In this document: piece by piece, positions 55,391-64,000 of the stretch
Layout of the letters: every line of letters starts with the position of its first letter
Position numbering within the stretch: the stretch's first letter is position 1
Assembly: GCA_002150815.3 (NCBI GenBank)
Contig: NDFF03000108.1
Location: 62,001-126,000 of the forward strand
Origin: Grammothele lineata
Lineage: Eukaryota > Basidiomycota > Agaricomycetes > Polyporales > Polyporaceae
Length of the DNA stretch: 64,000 nt
Direction of reading: 5' to 3'
Position numbers and translations under genes: made by a program
Notes under the pieces: generated by a model
Told to the model about the DNA's origin: nothing
The model's input: the letters and a program-made list of their open reading frames with translations, nothing else
The model's database searches: none

Positions 55391-57350
55391 ATGGGGTCCA
55401 GTTTGGCCGACATAATCACCTTTACCAATTTCATCGTCGCCAAACAAACCGCATCGCCTTGCGCCCCCATCCGACTCTGCTCAAAGGATGATATATCCAT
55501 GATACGACGTTATATTGCAGACCTGATCAACGTGCCACCCTCTCGGGTGGTTATTTGGAAAGTACGCTGCATCTAAGCACTCATCTTGGCACCCCTGTGA
55601 CGTTGAATAGCCCAAAGATTACATGCCATCGGTGCTTGAAAGTTTTTTGTCACAATACAGAGCTAGCGGACGCCATCTGAACCGCTTCTGCGAGGATCTC
55701 GCTCGTTATGAAGGCCAATGCATATCCTCCGTCTTTCCTCACACCGGCAAACGTCCTACCGCACTCGTGGCGGAGATCCTGCCAGTCACTGCTGCCAACG
55801 ATTATGGGGGCGAGACGACTCCAGAGTTGATGCAAATAAGACAGCGTACGTGTCTTCGTTCGTTCGTTCGTTCGTTCGTTCTCTTCTCAGACTTTTTCTA
55901 GGTTTCGAAGCATGGAAGAGACAGGCCGTCACGATGCTCCCTATAGATCACCAACACAGTGATTACCTCCTGTCCCAGGACAAGCTACCCTCTATCTCTT
56001 ACGATGACTACAGCCAATGCTCCGCCTTTGCCGTTGCTCCTGTCGAATTCTACCATCCAGCCTTCGCCTCCTTTTGCCACCAAGCACAAGATCGCAGTCT
56101 AGAAATGCTTCCGGGGCTCCTCGATAAAATCAAAGAGCTCAAGGAGTACGCGTCGAGACTAAAGAATGGCAAGCATTCTTGCTATGCGACCATCACGAAT
56201 ATGTTGGCCAAGATTTTGCAAGAGTCTTTCCCCCAGACAAACAGAGTTCATAGCTCGTCGGCCGACACTGTTATCGTGTATCCACACTCCGACCCATCAT
56301 CAGGTCCGCCTGCATTGGTGTTCATACAGGAGAACCGTAGTTCCGCATTTCCAGGCGATGCCCTCGCCCAAGGCTCGGATTGCTTCATTGAGTATTGGCT
56401 ACATCGGGATCAAGAGGTACGTTCATTATACCAAGTCACCACATATGCTCAAGACTCCGTAGGGCCTTCTGGAAACCTCTTGTGCCCCGTCCTTTGTCGT
56501 GTCTATCCAAGGCCCTTATATCCAGATCAGTGGCGCAATATGGACCACTCGCCCAATCGTGCAGCCCCTGACAGACTACATTCGGTTGGCGGACAGACAC
56601 ATGAACGATGACGACCACACCTTGCGGATCATGCGTATCGTCATGGCTTTGATCAACGCTACTCGTCAGCTCGTGCGCTACTACTACTTCGGGCCGGCAG
56701 CGTTTTTCAACCCACGGACACGCTTCTTCCCCGCCGTCTCCGGTTTCACCACTGCGGATGGGAAGACAGTCAAGCTGGAATTTCTTCGTCCACTGAAGGA
56801 TCCCTACGAGTTTTGTACCGTCTTTCAGGCCCGCGCATCCATCCCGGGTGACCAAGGCACCAGCCATCCTCCCAGTCAGACGGACGTTGTCGTCAAGTTC
56901 GTCCACCGCTATGGTGAGCGCGCGCACCGTCTGCTCGCGGACGCTGGCTTCGCCCCCAAGTTGCTCTACTGCGACCCCGTGTACCCAGGCTGCGACGAGC
57001 CCAAGATGGTCGTGATGGAGCACCTGCAGGGCAAGACGCTCAGCGACGTTGGGAGGAGCGAAGGCGATCCCCGCCCGGCCGTGCACGAAGCGCGAGCGAT
57101 CCTCGCCGCGCAGCTGCCCAAGCCACTCGTGCACGGGGACCTCAGGTGGCCGAACATCTTGCTCGAAGACGCGCCGGAAGGCACGGACCTGCGGAAGCGG
57201 GGGAGGATTCTGGACTTCGACTGGGCTGGGGAGGAGGGCGAGGTGCGGTATCCGTTCGACTTATTCATGAGGACCAAATGGGTGGTCGGAGTGGAGCCCG
57301 GGGGCCCGATCTTGGCCGCGCACGACGAGCAGATGGTAGAGATCCTGTAG
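55391..57350 (+). CDS. Crinkler-like N-terminal module plus protein-kinase-like domain
   Basis: Four exons: 55391-55561, 55611-55845, 55902-56416 and 56463-57350. The first exon ends 'DDISMIRRYIADLINVPPSR' then 'VVIWK', a ubiquitin-like header of the kind seen in Crinkler-type proteins (short strand, helix, '(V/L)xLWK(V)'). A long middle region follows with 'YDDYSQCSAFAVAPVEFYHP'. The C-terminal part looks like a diverged kinase or phosphotransferase: 'TDVVVKFVHRYGERAHRLLA', 'KLLYCDPVYPGCDEPKMVVM', 'EHLQGKTLSD', 'PLVHGDLRWPNIL' (catalytic H-G-D with R and N) and 'GRILDFDWAGEEGEVRYP' (DFD metal site). Catalytic residues are present, so activity is plausible. Crinkler-like proteins in free-living fungi may serve in competition between organisms; that is inference. 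Confidence 0.68.
55855..55880 (+). repeat. (TTCG)n microsatellite in intron 2
   Basis: Six to seven units of TTCG/CGTT between the GTACGT donor and the acceptor of the second intron in the Crinkler-like gene. Confidence 0.8.
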
Positions 57351-57542
57351 GTATGCGAGACGACACTATTGTGTCTTATTTGCATCGTATTTGTATCGCT
57401 GTATCCTTGATGAAATTGTGCGATAGCGAAGGTCACCCACAATCATCAGGTTTGCGGCATACCATGAACCATGAATCGATTGAACATCAGCACCACATTA
57501 CATCTTTCGCCCCGTTGTCTCGGACCATCGGCAACACTCTAC

Positions 57543-59714
57543 TTACATCCTCAACGCCTCCAGTCGCTGCTCGATCCCCGTACCCTCCATCGCCTCCGGG
57601 TCTACAGTGACAATCGCACCTCGCTTACCGGGGGACGCTTCACGCGCGCGCCTCTCCGGCGTAGTCCCCACCTCGAAGTTCCCGAAGTTATTCGGACTCT
57701 CGGACACGCGCTCGCCCCATCCGCGCTGGACGATCTCCTCCACCCTGTTCAGCGCCGTGTGCCGCGCGCGGTAGCGCTCCGCCGGAGTCCCACCGCGCGT
57801 CGACGACACTGACACCGAGATCCCGGAGTCCGAATACATCGAGGCCACCGTCTCGTTCCGCTCCGTTCGCGCTAGGGCGGGTGCCGGATGGGTCTTCTTT
57901 AGCCGTGCGCGGTACGGCGAGTCGTCCGCGGTCGAGGGGAACGGCAGCGGTGGAGGCGAGCGTGCAGTGCGCAGCTTGTTGTGCGCTTTGCCCTCGGGCG
58001 ATGCGGACGGGGACAAGGCGGCAGCGGCGCGGTCGGCGGCGCTCACACCGGGAGAGGAGCTGAGCGGAAACGAGATGAGGGCGAGCGAGGGTGACGAGCC
58101 GAAGAAAAGTTGTGCCTCGAGCGGTGGTGACGTCACGCGTGGTGGACTGGCGGGCAGGATGGACGAGTCGACGCGCGGGATGGCTGCAGGGCGCACTGGA
58201 CGCGCTGACGAGGATAGAGTGTCGGAGCACGCGGCGGACTCGGAGGAGAGCGTGCGGGCCGGGGTGCTGGTGGCGGACGGCGGGAAGGGGCTGCAGCGCT
58301 TGTCCTCGGCCGTACGGCGCACAGGCTTGGGGGTGAATTTGTCTGAGGGCCGGCGATCCTTAGGTTTCCCAGCTCCGCTTGCCTTGGTCGGTGTCCGCGA
58401 AAGCGAGACGAGTGTGCCGTCTTCGGTGTGCAAGAAACCAGAATCAGGATCCTCCATCAGGATACGGAAGCCAGGGGGAGACCAGACGAGCTCAGAGCGA
58501 TCACGAGACGCCGTCGAACGTCGCGAAGGAGTTCCATTGGTGGCGGAGGTAGTGCCTTCCCTCCTGCGGATTGAGAGAGAGGTTCCCATGCGTTCAGGCT
58601 GCCTAGCATCGTCCACATCGTCGGTACCAGTACGCTCGTAGACAGGCTGGGGTCGACGCAGAGTTCCGAAGCGTAGACGTTCCAAAAGGCCCCGGCGGAT
58701 GGATTTGTTCCGAGCAGTGTCGTAAGCAGTAGCTTCTTCTCCGTCACTCAGCGCGTCATACGTATCAGACGTCACCTGCCGCCTAGAATCTCGAGCGCTG
58801 GTAGTGCATCGCGGATGAGAAGCAGGAAAAGATGTGTTGGCCAAGAATGGGTCGTCCTCAGCGGGGTCCGTGACGTCCTTGGCGGGAGGTTCTGGCGGTT
58901 CACTAGAGACAGAATGAGACCGACCACGTTGACTACCCTCCGGCTGATCTTGCTGATCTTGAGGGTGAAGGGAGCGTATACTAGACCGTGTTGGCGTACG
59001 AGGGAACGTGGAAGGATGAACCGCCGTCCCATTAGGAGCACCGTGCCGAAAGACCGAAGGCGGGGCATAGGCCGGTCCGGACTTGAAGACGGATCCCCTG
59101 GGTCGTGATGTCCGGAGGCGACGAAAGAATATCCACGCGGCGGCAGCACCTGCCACTAGACCGAGAGCCCCGAAGATGGGAGCGAGGTAGGCTATGTTGA
59201 AACTACGAGGGTTCTTCCCGACGCGGGTGCGGTTCACGGAGACGGAGGACTCGCTGCTCAAAGGTGGAAGAGCAGTGATGCGAGTAAAACCCCGGGATGT
59301 GGTAGAAGAGGGTGCTAGAGACGTAGGTGTGGGGGTATAGGACGAAGGGGGAATAGACGAAGGTGATGAGGATACCTCGGCCGTGGTGGTCGTTGGATCT
59401 TGGGTGCTCGAAGTGTTTGTTAGAGCAACAGATGACGTACTAGTAGGACTGGCTATCCCCAGCACATTAGACGGCACCGTAGGCGCACTAGACGTCTTCC
59501 CCCAATCGTTATAATCCGGATAAGGCCACCAGTCGACGGAGGCCGGAGAAGCGGTTGCTTGACGCGCACGCAAGGATGGAGGTGATGAGTCGAGAACGTA
59601 ACCCGCCGGATGACTTCGAACATGACTCGTCATAGTGACAGCTATGCAGACCAACGGCCAGAGCCGCAGGCAGAGGGATGACCTGCAAGTCGCGACCAGC
59701 GTAGGAAGGTTCAT
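57543..59714 (-). CDS. Single-pass membrane protein with Ser/Thr-rich exterior
   Basis: One exon, 723 residues. The N-terminus has a hydrophobic signal ('LWPLVCIAVTM') and then a low-complexity Ser/Thr/Pro stretch likely to be O-glycosylated. One transmembrane segment is at about residues 175-196 ('YLAPIFGALGLVAGAAAAWI' followed by 'FFRRLRTSRPRG'), and a long polar cytosolic tail rich in Ser, Pro and Arg. This is the layout of Mid2/Wsc-like or Skg6-like surface proteins of fungi, which often sense wall stress, but no WSC or other extracellular domain was seen. Common in Agaricomycetes as 'hypothetical protein'. It is convergent with the kinase-like gene; the stops are 193 bp apart. Confidence 0.65.
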   Translation of the reverse strand: MNLPTLVATCRSSLCLRLWPLVCIAVTMTSHVRSHPAGYVLDSSPPSLRARQATASPASVDWWPYPDYNDWGKTSSAPTVPSNVLGIASPTSTSSVALTNTSSTQDPTTTTAEVSSSPSSIPPSSYTPTPTSLAPSSTTSRGFTRITALPPLSSESSVSVNRTRVGKNPRSFNIAYLAPIFGALGLVAGAAAAWIFFRRLRTSRPRGSVFKSGPAYAPPSVFRHGAPNGTAVHPSTFPRTPTRSSIRSLHPQDQQDQPEGSQRGRSHSVSSEPPEPPAKDVTDPAEDDPFLANTSFPASHPRCTTSARDSRRQVTSDTYDALSDGEEATAYDTARNKSIRRGLLERLRFGTLRRPQPVYERTGTDDVDDARQPERMGTSLSIRRREGTTSATNGTPSRRSTASRDRSELVWSPPGFRILMEDPDSGFLHTEDGTLVSLSRTPTKASGAGKPKDRRPSDKFTPKPVRRTAEDKRCSPFPPSATSTPARTLSSESAACSDTLSSSARPVRPAAIPRVDSSILPASPPRVTSPPLEAQLFFGSSPSLALISFPLSSSPGVSAADRAAAALSPSASPEGKAHNKLRTARSPPPLPFPSTADDSPYRARLKKTHPAPALARTERNETVASMYSDSGISVSVSSTRGGTPAERYRARHTALNRVEEIVQRGWGERVSESPNNFGNFEVGTTPERRAREASPGKRGAIVTVDPEAMEGTGIEQRLEALRM

Positions 59715-60483
59715 CCTAGATTCCGATCAGGTTCTTGAACGTATCGGAACTAGGCGAAACACTTACGCTCAACTGTGGGTACCAAGGTACAGCAAGGGAA
59801 GGGGGGGTGGCGAGAAAGGACAAGCTTAGAAGTGTAGGACAGGGCATTGAGGCCCTTCCTGCGGCTGACCAAGTTGAAGACCGGCCCACGTAGCTGACGA
59901 TGTATCAGACCCTTCACGTATTCAGACGCAACCGCCTAGAGTGTACAGGTACTCACTTCTCCAAGGACTTATCAGATACTCGAGTCTATTCCGGTCGAAC
60001 TCGATACTCCCAACAGCATCTCACGGTTTGCCCAAATTCTCGTAGATAGTACTACCGTACAGCAGCGAACTTCTAGGATGGTAACAATTGTAGCTGTCCC
60101 GGGTAGTAGTCGTGAAGGCCATTGACCATTGGACAGCCTCGGTCGAGCGTTGAATCATAGAGGAAAACAGGGAGCTAGTAAGTAGCCAAGGTGAGGCGAC
60201 GCGACTTGAAAGACTCGAGCTGAACTCACTTGTAGCGATCACTTCTCAAAAGTCATGTGACCGCGAGAACGGCATTGTCAACAACTCGCGATTTGGCACC
60301 GGTCCGAACTCAACCAGCGAAAGTCGCTAGCAAGCTATCGCCACTTTGCCCTCTCTCCCACCATCGGGTCCGGAATTCATCAGGTCGTTCGCTCGCTATC
60401 CGACTAATGCTTGGGTCCATTTGTAACTTGGTTGGTGTACCAACTCGTCCACCAAGTTCAATATCGGTCGATATGTGTGGTAA
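59715..60483. other. Intergenic stretch, about 770 bp
   Basis: Upstream of the membrane-protein gene (-) and of the GTPase-like fragment (+). No coding signal recognised. Confidence 0.3.
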
Positions 60484-60976
60484 GCTCAAATTGTCTTCTC
60501 GTTCCCTTCGGTTTTTGATCGTGAATGCAATATCACCGTCATAGGCGCACCAAACAGCGGGAGGAAGGCACTACGCTCAATATTGGTATGTCTGTTACTT
60601 CCATCACATGCTTAAGCCCTCTCAAACACGCCGCAGGATGAGGCCTTGTACAAGCGCCCTCAGGACGGACAGCATTTCACGTTCCGAAAGCCATGTTCAG
60701 AGGCAACACCCATGTCAGCTGATATCGCGCTTGTGACTTGTGATGCACAAAATCCGTACCCAATGTTGGAGCAATTGGTGAAAGGAATACACGAGCGTTC
60801 ATCGACGGTGTGTGTTGTGCTGACGAAACTTGATCTCGTCCGTCGAGATCTTGTTCCTGGACATCGTGACTACGTCGGGCACATGCGAAAGATCGCGTAC
60901 CGCTATGACGTTCATTGTATTGCTGTCAGTTCGAGGTCTAAGGAGGGGATTGAGGATTTGCTTGCATATATCGGTA
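60484..60976 (+). pseudogene. GTPase-like (Era/Der-like G-domain) fragment
   Basis: 'CNITVIGAPNSGRKALRSIL' resembles a G1/P-loop, but the Lys-Ser/Thr of the loop reads R-K-A-L. An intron (60586-60636) follows, then 'DEALYKRPQDGQHFTF', 'ADIALVTCDAQNPYP', the G4 motif 'VVLTKLDLV' and the G5-like 'IAVSSRSKEGIEDLL'. No proper start was found: a TAA lies at 60481-60483, and upstream splice options are poor. The frame stays open past a possible donor at 60977 as far as 61188. It may be a decayed gene or one with an unrecognised first exon. It is directly followed by the APH-type gene. Confidence 0.45.
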
Positions 60977-61092
60977 AGTTATGTCATCTGGTGTGGCGAA
61001 TCGTGCTGATGATGCCGCTAGCAAATACTTTGCATCCCACTCCAATGTCGTGCAGACAAGGCTTCAGGACATTCCTTATGGCTTGTCATGAT

Positions 61093-62049
61093 ATGACTAT
61101 GGATTTGGTTGCTTTCTTCTTCGCCTTGCCCCTACCAAAACCGCTGCCACCCGTGAGTACCATATTTTCCCTCGTCTACCAATTCTGATGCCCCCCATAG
61201 CCAAACGCTGAACTGGAGACGCTTGCCAGTGTTACCGATGTCTCATCTTTGCAAGGCGATATAGAGTGGGGGGACGCGCTGAAACAACGTCTTGGCTTCC
61301 CCGACGAGACCATGGCGGTTCGTCGAGTCACTCGCTCCCTAATCTTCAAGACATACCTCCCCCCTTCTGAGATCGCGGCGATGCAGTTTGCGCGGGCGAA
61401 TACTTCCATTCCGCTGCCGCGCATATACTGTTCTCCGGCTGGCCTCACCTTCATGGATCTCATCGACGGGAAAATGCTCTGGGAATGCTGGGACAGCCTC
61501 AGTCGTTTCATGCGCTTCCGCGTCGCCTGCACCCTTCGCCTGTACGTCAAGCAGATGCACGCTCTCCGAGGACCAAGAGTTGGCGCTGTGGACGATGGAT
61601 ACGTACAAGGCGCTCTCTTCGAGGACTACGTATACGCTCCTTCGCGCTCTCCATCGCATTTTCGCCGATTCTGTGAGCTAGTCGCGTACGAAGGATGGAA
61701 AACCCGTGCGATGCTCGAACAAGACAGAACTGGCGTTGTTCCCGCACTTCCTGTCCCAACTCTTGACTGGACCCCCGTCTTCATTCACGGCGACCTTAAT
61801 GCAAGCAACCTTCTACTCGACTGCCACGGTTCCTTATGGGTTATTGACTGGGGGATGTCCGGATTTTACCCAGCGTCCATGGAGTCCTGCGCTTTCCGCC
61901 TTGTTGACGAAATTCTACACCCTGATACCCCCACTTCGTGGACTACACTACGGTCGTTCATGATGGGTCGCACATCAACATCTGTGGACGAATTTTGGTA
62001 CGATTTCTATTCGGCGATTCATCGTTTCCCTAGCAGGAGGGAATTTTAA
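61093..62049 (+). CDS. APH-type phosphotransferase family protein
   Basis: Exon 1 61093-61152 and exon 2 61201-62049, phase 0; 302 residues. The C-terminal lobe has the family's Brenner box 'VFIHGDLNASNLLLD' (H-G-D-x-x-x-x-N) and metal motif 'LWVIDWGMSGFYP' (I-D-W). The N-terminal lobe shows 'SLIFKTYLPPSEIAAMQFA', 'LPRIYCSPAGLTFMDLIDGK' and 'LRLYVKQMHALRG'. These are the marks of the aminoglycoside phosphotransferase/choline-kinase-like group, very numerous in basidiomycetes, with unknown substrates. The exon-1 start is less certain because the frame of the preceding GTPase-like fragment overlaps it. Confidence 0.8.
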
Positions 62050-62185
62050 TCTCTTCTCTCTTCTCTCGGGTACATATGAGACGAAATCCGATTCTCTCTT
62101 TCATGTTATGTAACATCTCTGATGATCCAGCCCATTCTTCAGTTGATAGTAGCGGCCTTTGCTTGGAGGCCTGCGAAAAATTTAG

Positions 62186-62935
62186 TCAGAAACAACGCCA
62201 AAAAGTGGTTTCTTCGTAGACTGGCGAACCTGTTGGGTCGTAGAACGTCCCTTGGACTGGAGGGTACGGTACGCTGCCCGCGCTCCTCTCTGCGAAAGCT
62301 CGCACCTCTTCCAAGACTCGATCCAAGTCCGCCGCAGCAATCCAGCCCATACCAACGAACTGCTTCAGCAACTCGAGCTGCCAGAAGAGGCATCCGCTGC
62401 CTTTGGGGTTGAACTTGTAAAACTGGCGGCGCTGCCTAAACACCGCGGTATCGAGGATGGCCCGCATGGTCACGGGGGCTTGGAACACAATCTGACTGGC
62501 CACACCAGCAGAACGAGAGCGCAGCGGCTCGCTACTGAGACGCGCCAAGACTTGCAGACAGCCAAAGAGGTTTTCACTGTCGCACTCGACGGCCGTCCCG
62601 CCAGCTGAGCTGCTTGGCACAGCGTAGTACACGTGATCCTGAGGTTGGAACATGTCCAAAGATACGCCATGCCAGGACACCTGTCTCGCATCAACCTCAG
62701 CGCCCGTTGCGGCAGCGTTAGTGCCCGTACCCGGGGCCGGTGTCGCAATGTTCATTTGGAGTTGGTAGCTTGTCCTCCAGTGACGTAGTTTTCCCCCGCC
62801 ACACCACAGAATCACCGAGGTCATTAACCCATCCAGCACCGGGTCCGGGACCTTTGATTCCACGGGAGGGTGCACCAAATCTTGTGTGAAATTCATCTTG
62901 TCATGGAGTAAATGAGAGATACGTTCAAATGGCAT
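62186..62935 (-). CDS. DUF7770-like basidiomycete protein
   Basis: Single exon, 249 residues from the ATG at 62935. The pattern of an N-terminal strand region ('HWRTSYQLQMNI'), 'VSWHGVSLDMFQP', a middle with 'VTMRAILDTAV' and especially 'YKFNPKGSGCLFWQLELLKQ' followed by an acidic-aromatic tail resembles fungal DUF7770 proteins, which share a 'Y.F...G.GC..W' block. The function of the family is unknown. It ends 137 bp from the stop of the APH-type gene, in convergent orientation. Confidence 0.55.
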   Translation of the reverse strand: MPFERISHLLHDKMNFTQDLVHPPVESKVPDPVLDGLMTSVILWCGGGKLRHWRTSYQLQMNIATPAPGTGTNAAATGAEVDARQVSWHGVSLDMFQPQDHVYYAVPSSSAGGTAVECDSENLFGCLQVLARLSSEPLRSRSAGVASQIVFQAPVTMRAILDTAVFRQRRQFYKFNPKGSGCLFWQLELLKQFVGMGWIAAADLDRVLEEVRAFAERSAGSVPYPPVQGTFYDPTGSPVYEETTFWRCF

Positions 62936-64000
62936 AACCAAGGGGAACTTCAGCCTGAGAGACGCACATTGGGTTTAGGACTCCGAGCCTGAGAGGCTGA
63001 CGATCTTTCGACGGTGGGGGTTCAAGTGGCCGGTGCAGTATACGAGATCAAACCGTTGTTTATATACCTCCATCCGAACAACGGGCCCACGCCAGTGTTC
63101 CACGAGACAGCGTCACCGACCAAACAGCACATCGATGTTCTCAGGCCCGTACGGCATAGTATCTCTGTTGATTGCTCCCGGGCGACCTCAATTGGCGGTA
63201 AAACGGTGACGCGATGGAAAACGGTAATCCGCCGAGCACAAGGATTGCTTCTAGGTTATTTGGAGAAGCACGAATGTGGTCTGATTACGCGCGCATCTAT
63301 ACCACCCGTAGGAAGAGGCGTTGTTGGCTGAGCTTCTAAACCATCGATGGTCGCGCGCTATGCGTGAAACCCGGCACGCACAATAAAGGGAGGGCCATAT
63401 GCTGTCAAAGATGCCTGACCAGGCACGCAATACTCGGAAGACGCGATTCGGAGTCCCGCTGAATCCGAGTCCCCGCTGATACTACGGTAATAAGCGTACC
63501 ATGCCTACTACGTCCCGGACTGTTCCCCTTCGGCCTCATGTCTAGACCACAGGGATGAAGTGTGCGTTAGAGCGCAGGTGAAGTTCAAATTTTAAAACTT
63601 TTTCTTAGGAATGACGCCGTGGACGGCGCTGCGTGCGGCGTGCAGTGAGACAATAACCAGTATCATCACAGTGTGAGAACTTTAGCCTGATCCTGACCAG
63701 CAATGGTCCAGCCTGAGGGCTCGAATGTCAGATCTTGGACATGACGCATGAGGCCAGACGCCAGAAGCCTCGAGGCCTTGAGGCCTTGCCAAATAACCTA
63801 GCGAGGTAATGGCGGGGCAGGTTTGAGTTCGACTCACTGGCAGTACCCTTTGTACTCAAGTACGATTCTCAGACACGTGCGCGCGCCTCAGGCTGCTGAC
63901 GGAATACGATTAACGCCACGTCATCATGATATTGTCAGCGGCTTCGAGTCTCTCTTTCATCCGACACTCCTGTTCTCAGCTTCCCTTACAGCTACCGTCG
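62936..64000. other. Right-hand end, no gene supported
   Basis: Open frames are short and lack motifs. A short direct reiteration 'gaggccttgaggccttg' lies at about 63772. The 'gagttcgactc' string near 63830 was examined as a tRNA T-arm and does not fit. Confidence 0.3.

Noticed and set aside
63800..63850. tRNA T-arm-like 'gagttcgactc'
   Set aside because: The flanking sequence does not fold into anticodon and D arms at the right spacing.
1..64000. CRISPR arrays, operons, ribosome-binding sites and phage genes
   Set aside because: The window is fungal nuclear DNA; no regularly spaced repeats or bacterial signals were found.

Overview
This is eukaryotic DNA from a filamentous basidiomycete, most likely an Agaricomycete of the wood-decay/polypore kind. 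Genes are dense, split by many introns of about 45-70 bp, and belong to families typical of that group: HET-domain proteins, large F-box families, a DUF7770-like protein, Senescence-domain proteins, small secreted double-psi beta-barrel proteins, and an autonomous Helitron with a C-terminal cysteine-peptidase domain. The species cannot be named from the sequence alone.

Layout. 0.5-13.1 kb is an ordinary, GC-rich gene region: a secreted protein family member (-), an LSH/Irc5-like SNF2 remodeller (+), a seven-TM protein (+) and two tandem Senescence-type genes (-). From 13.3 to 42.9 kb the character changes to accessory DNA. Two paralogous F-box genes bound the block as an inverted pair whose 5' ends face inward (13.3-15.2 kb minus, 40.9-42.9 kb plus). 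Between them lie an intact Helitron (CDS 15.7-22.7 kb), two genes with an F-box-like start and a nucleotidyltransferase-like core, a truncated GT61 glycosyltransferase, tandem and inverted repeats, and nine small genes of one unrecognised family. 43.3-48.4 kb holds two tandem HET genes. 49-62.9 kb returns to mixed genes: an APC amino-acid permease, two secreted barrel proteins, a Crinkler-like/kinase protein, a single-pass surface protein, a GTPase-like fragment, an APH-type phosphotransferase and a DUF7770-like protein.

The most interesting part is the nine-gene family at 24.8-40.5 kb. Once introns are placed, every member has a short variable first exon, a [YFL]-x-[LVI]-x-x-hydrophobic-P-x(4,5)-W box (W lacking in one member), a 'V.V...G.VR'-like strand and, in the last part, a 'D-hydrophobic-V-x5-hydrophobic-x-R' box. 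Intron phases, and often exon lengths, are kept between members. The strand order suggests a compact beta-barrel, perhaps OB-like, but this is inference and no function is known. Two members sit directly beside the two F-box/nucleotidyltransferase-like genes.

Gene models were made by eye from ORFs, splice consensus and comparison between paralogues. Exon borders and starts are therefore proposals; function names rest on motifs recalled from family knowledge, not on searches.
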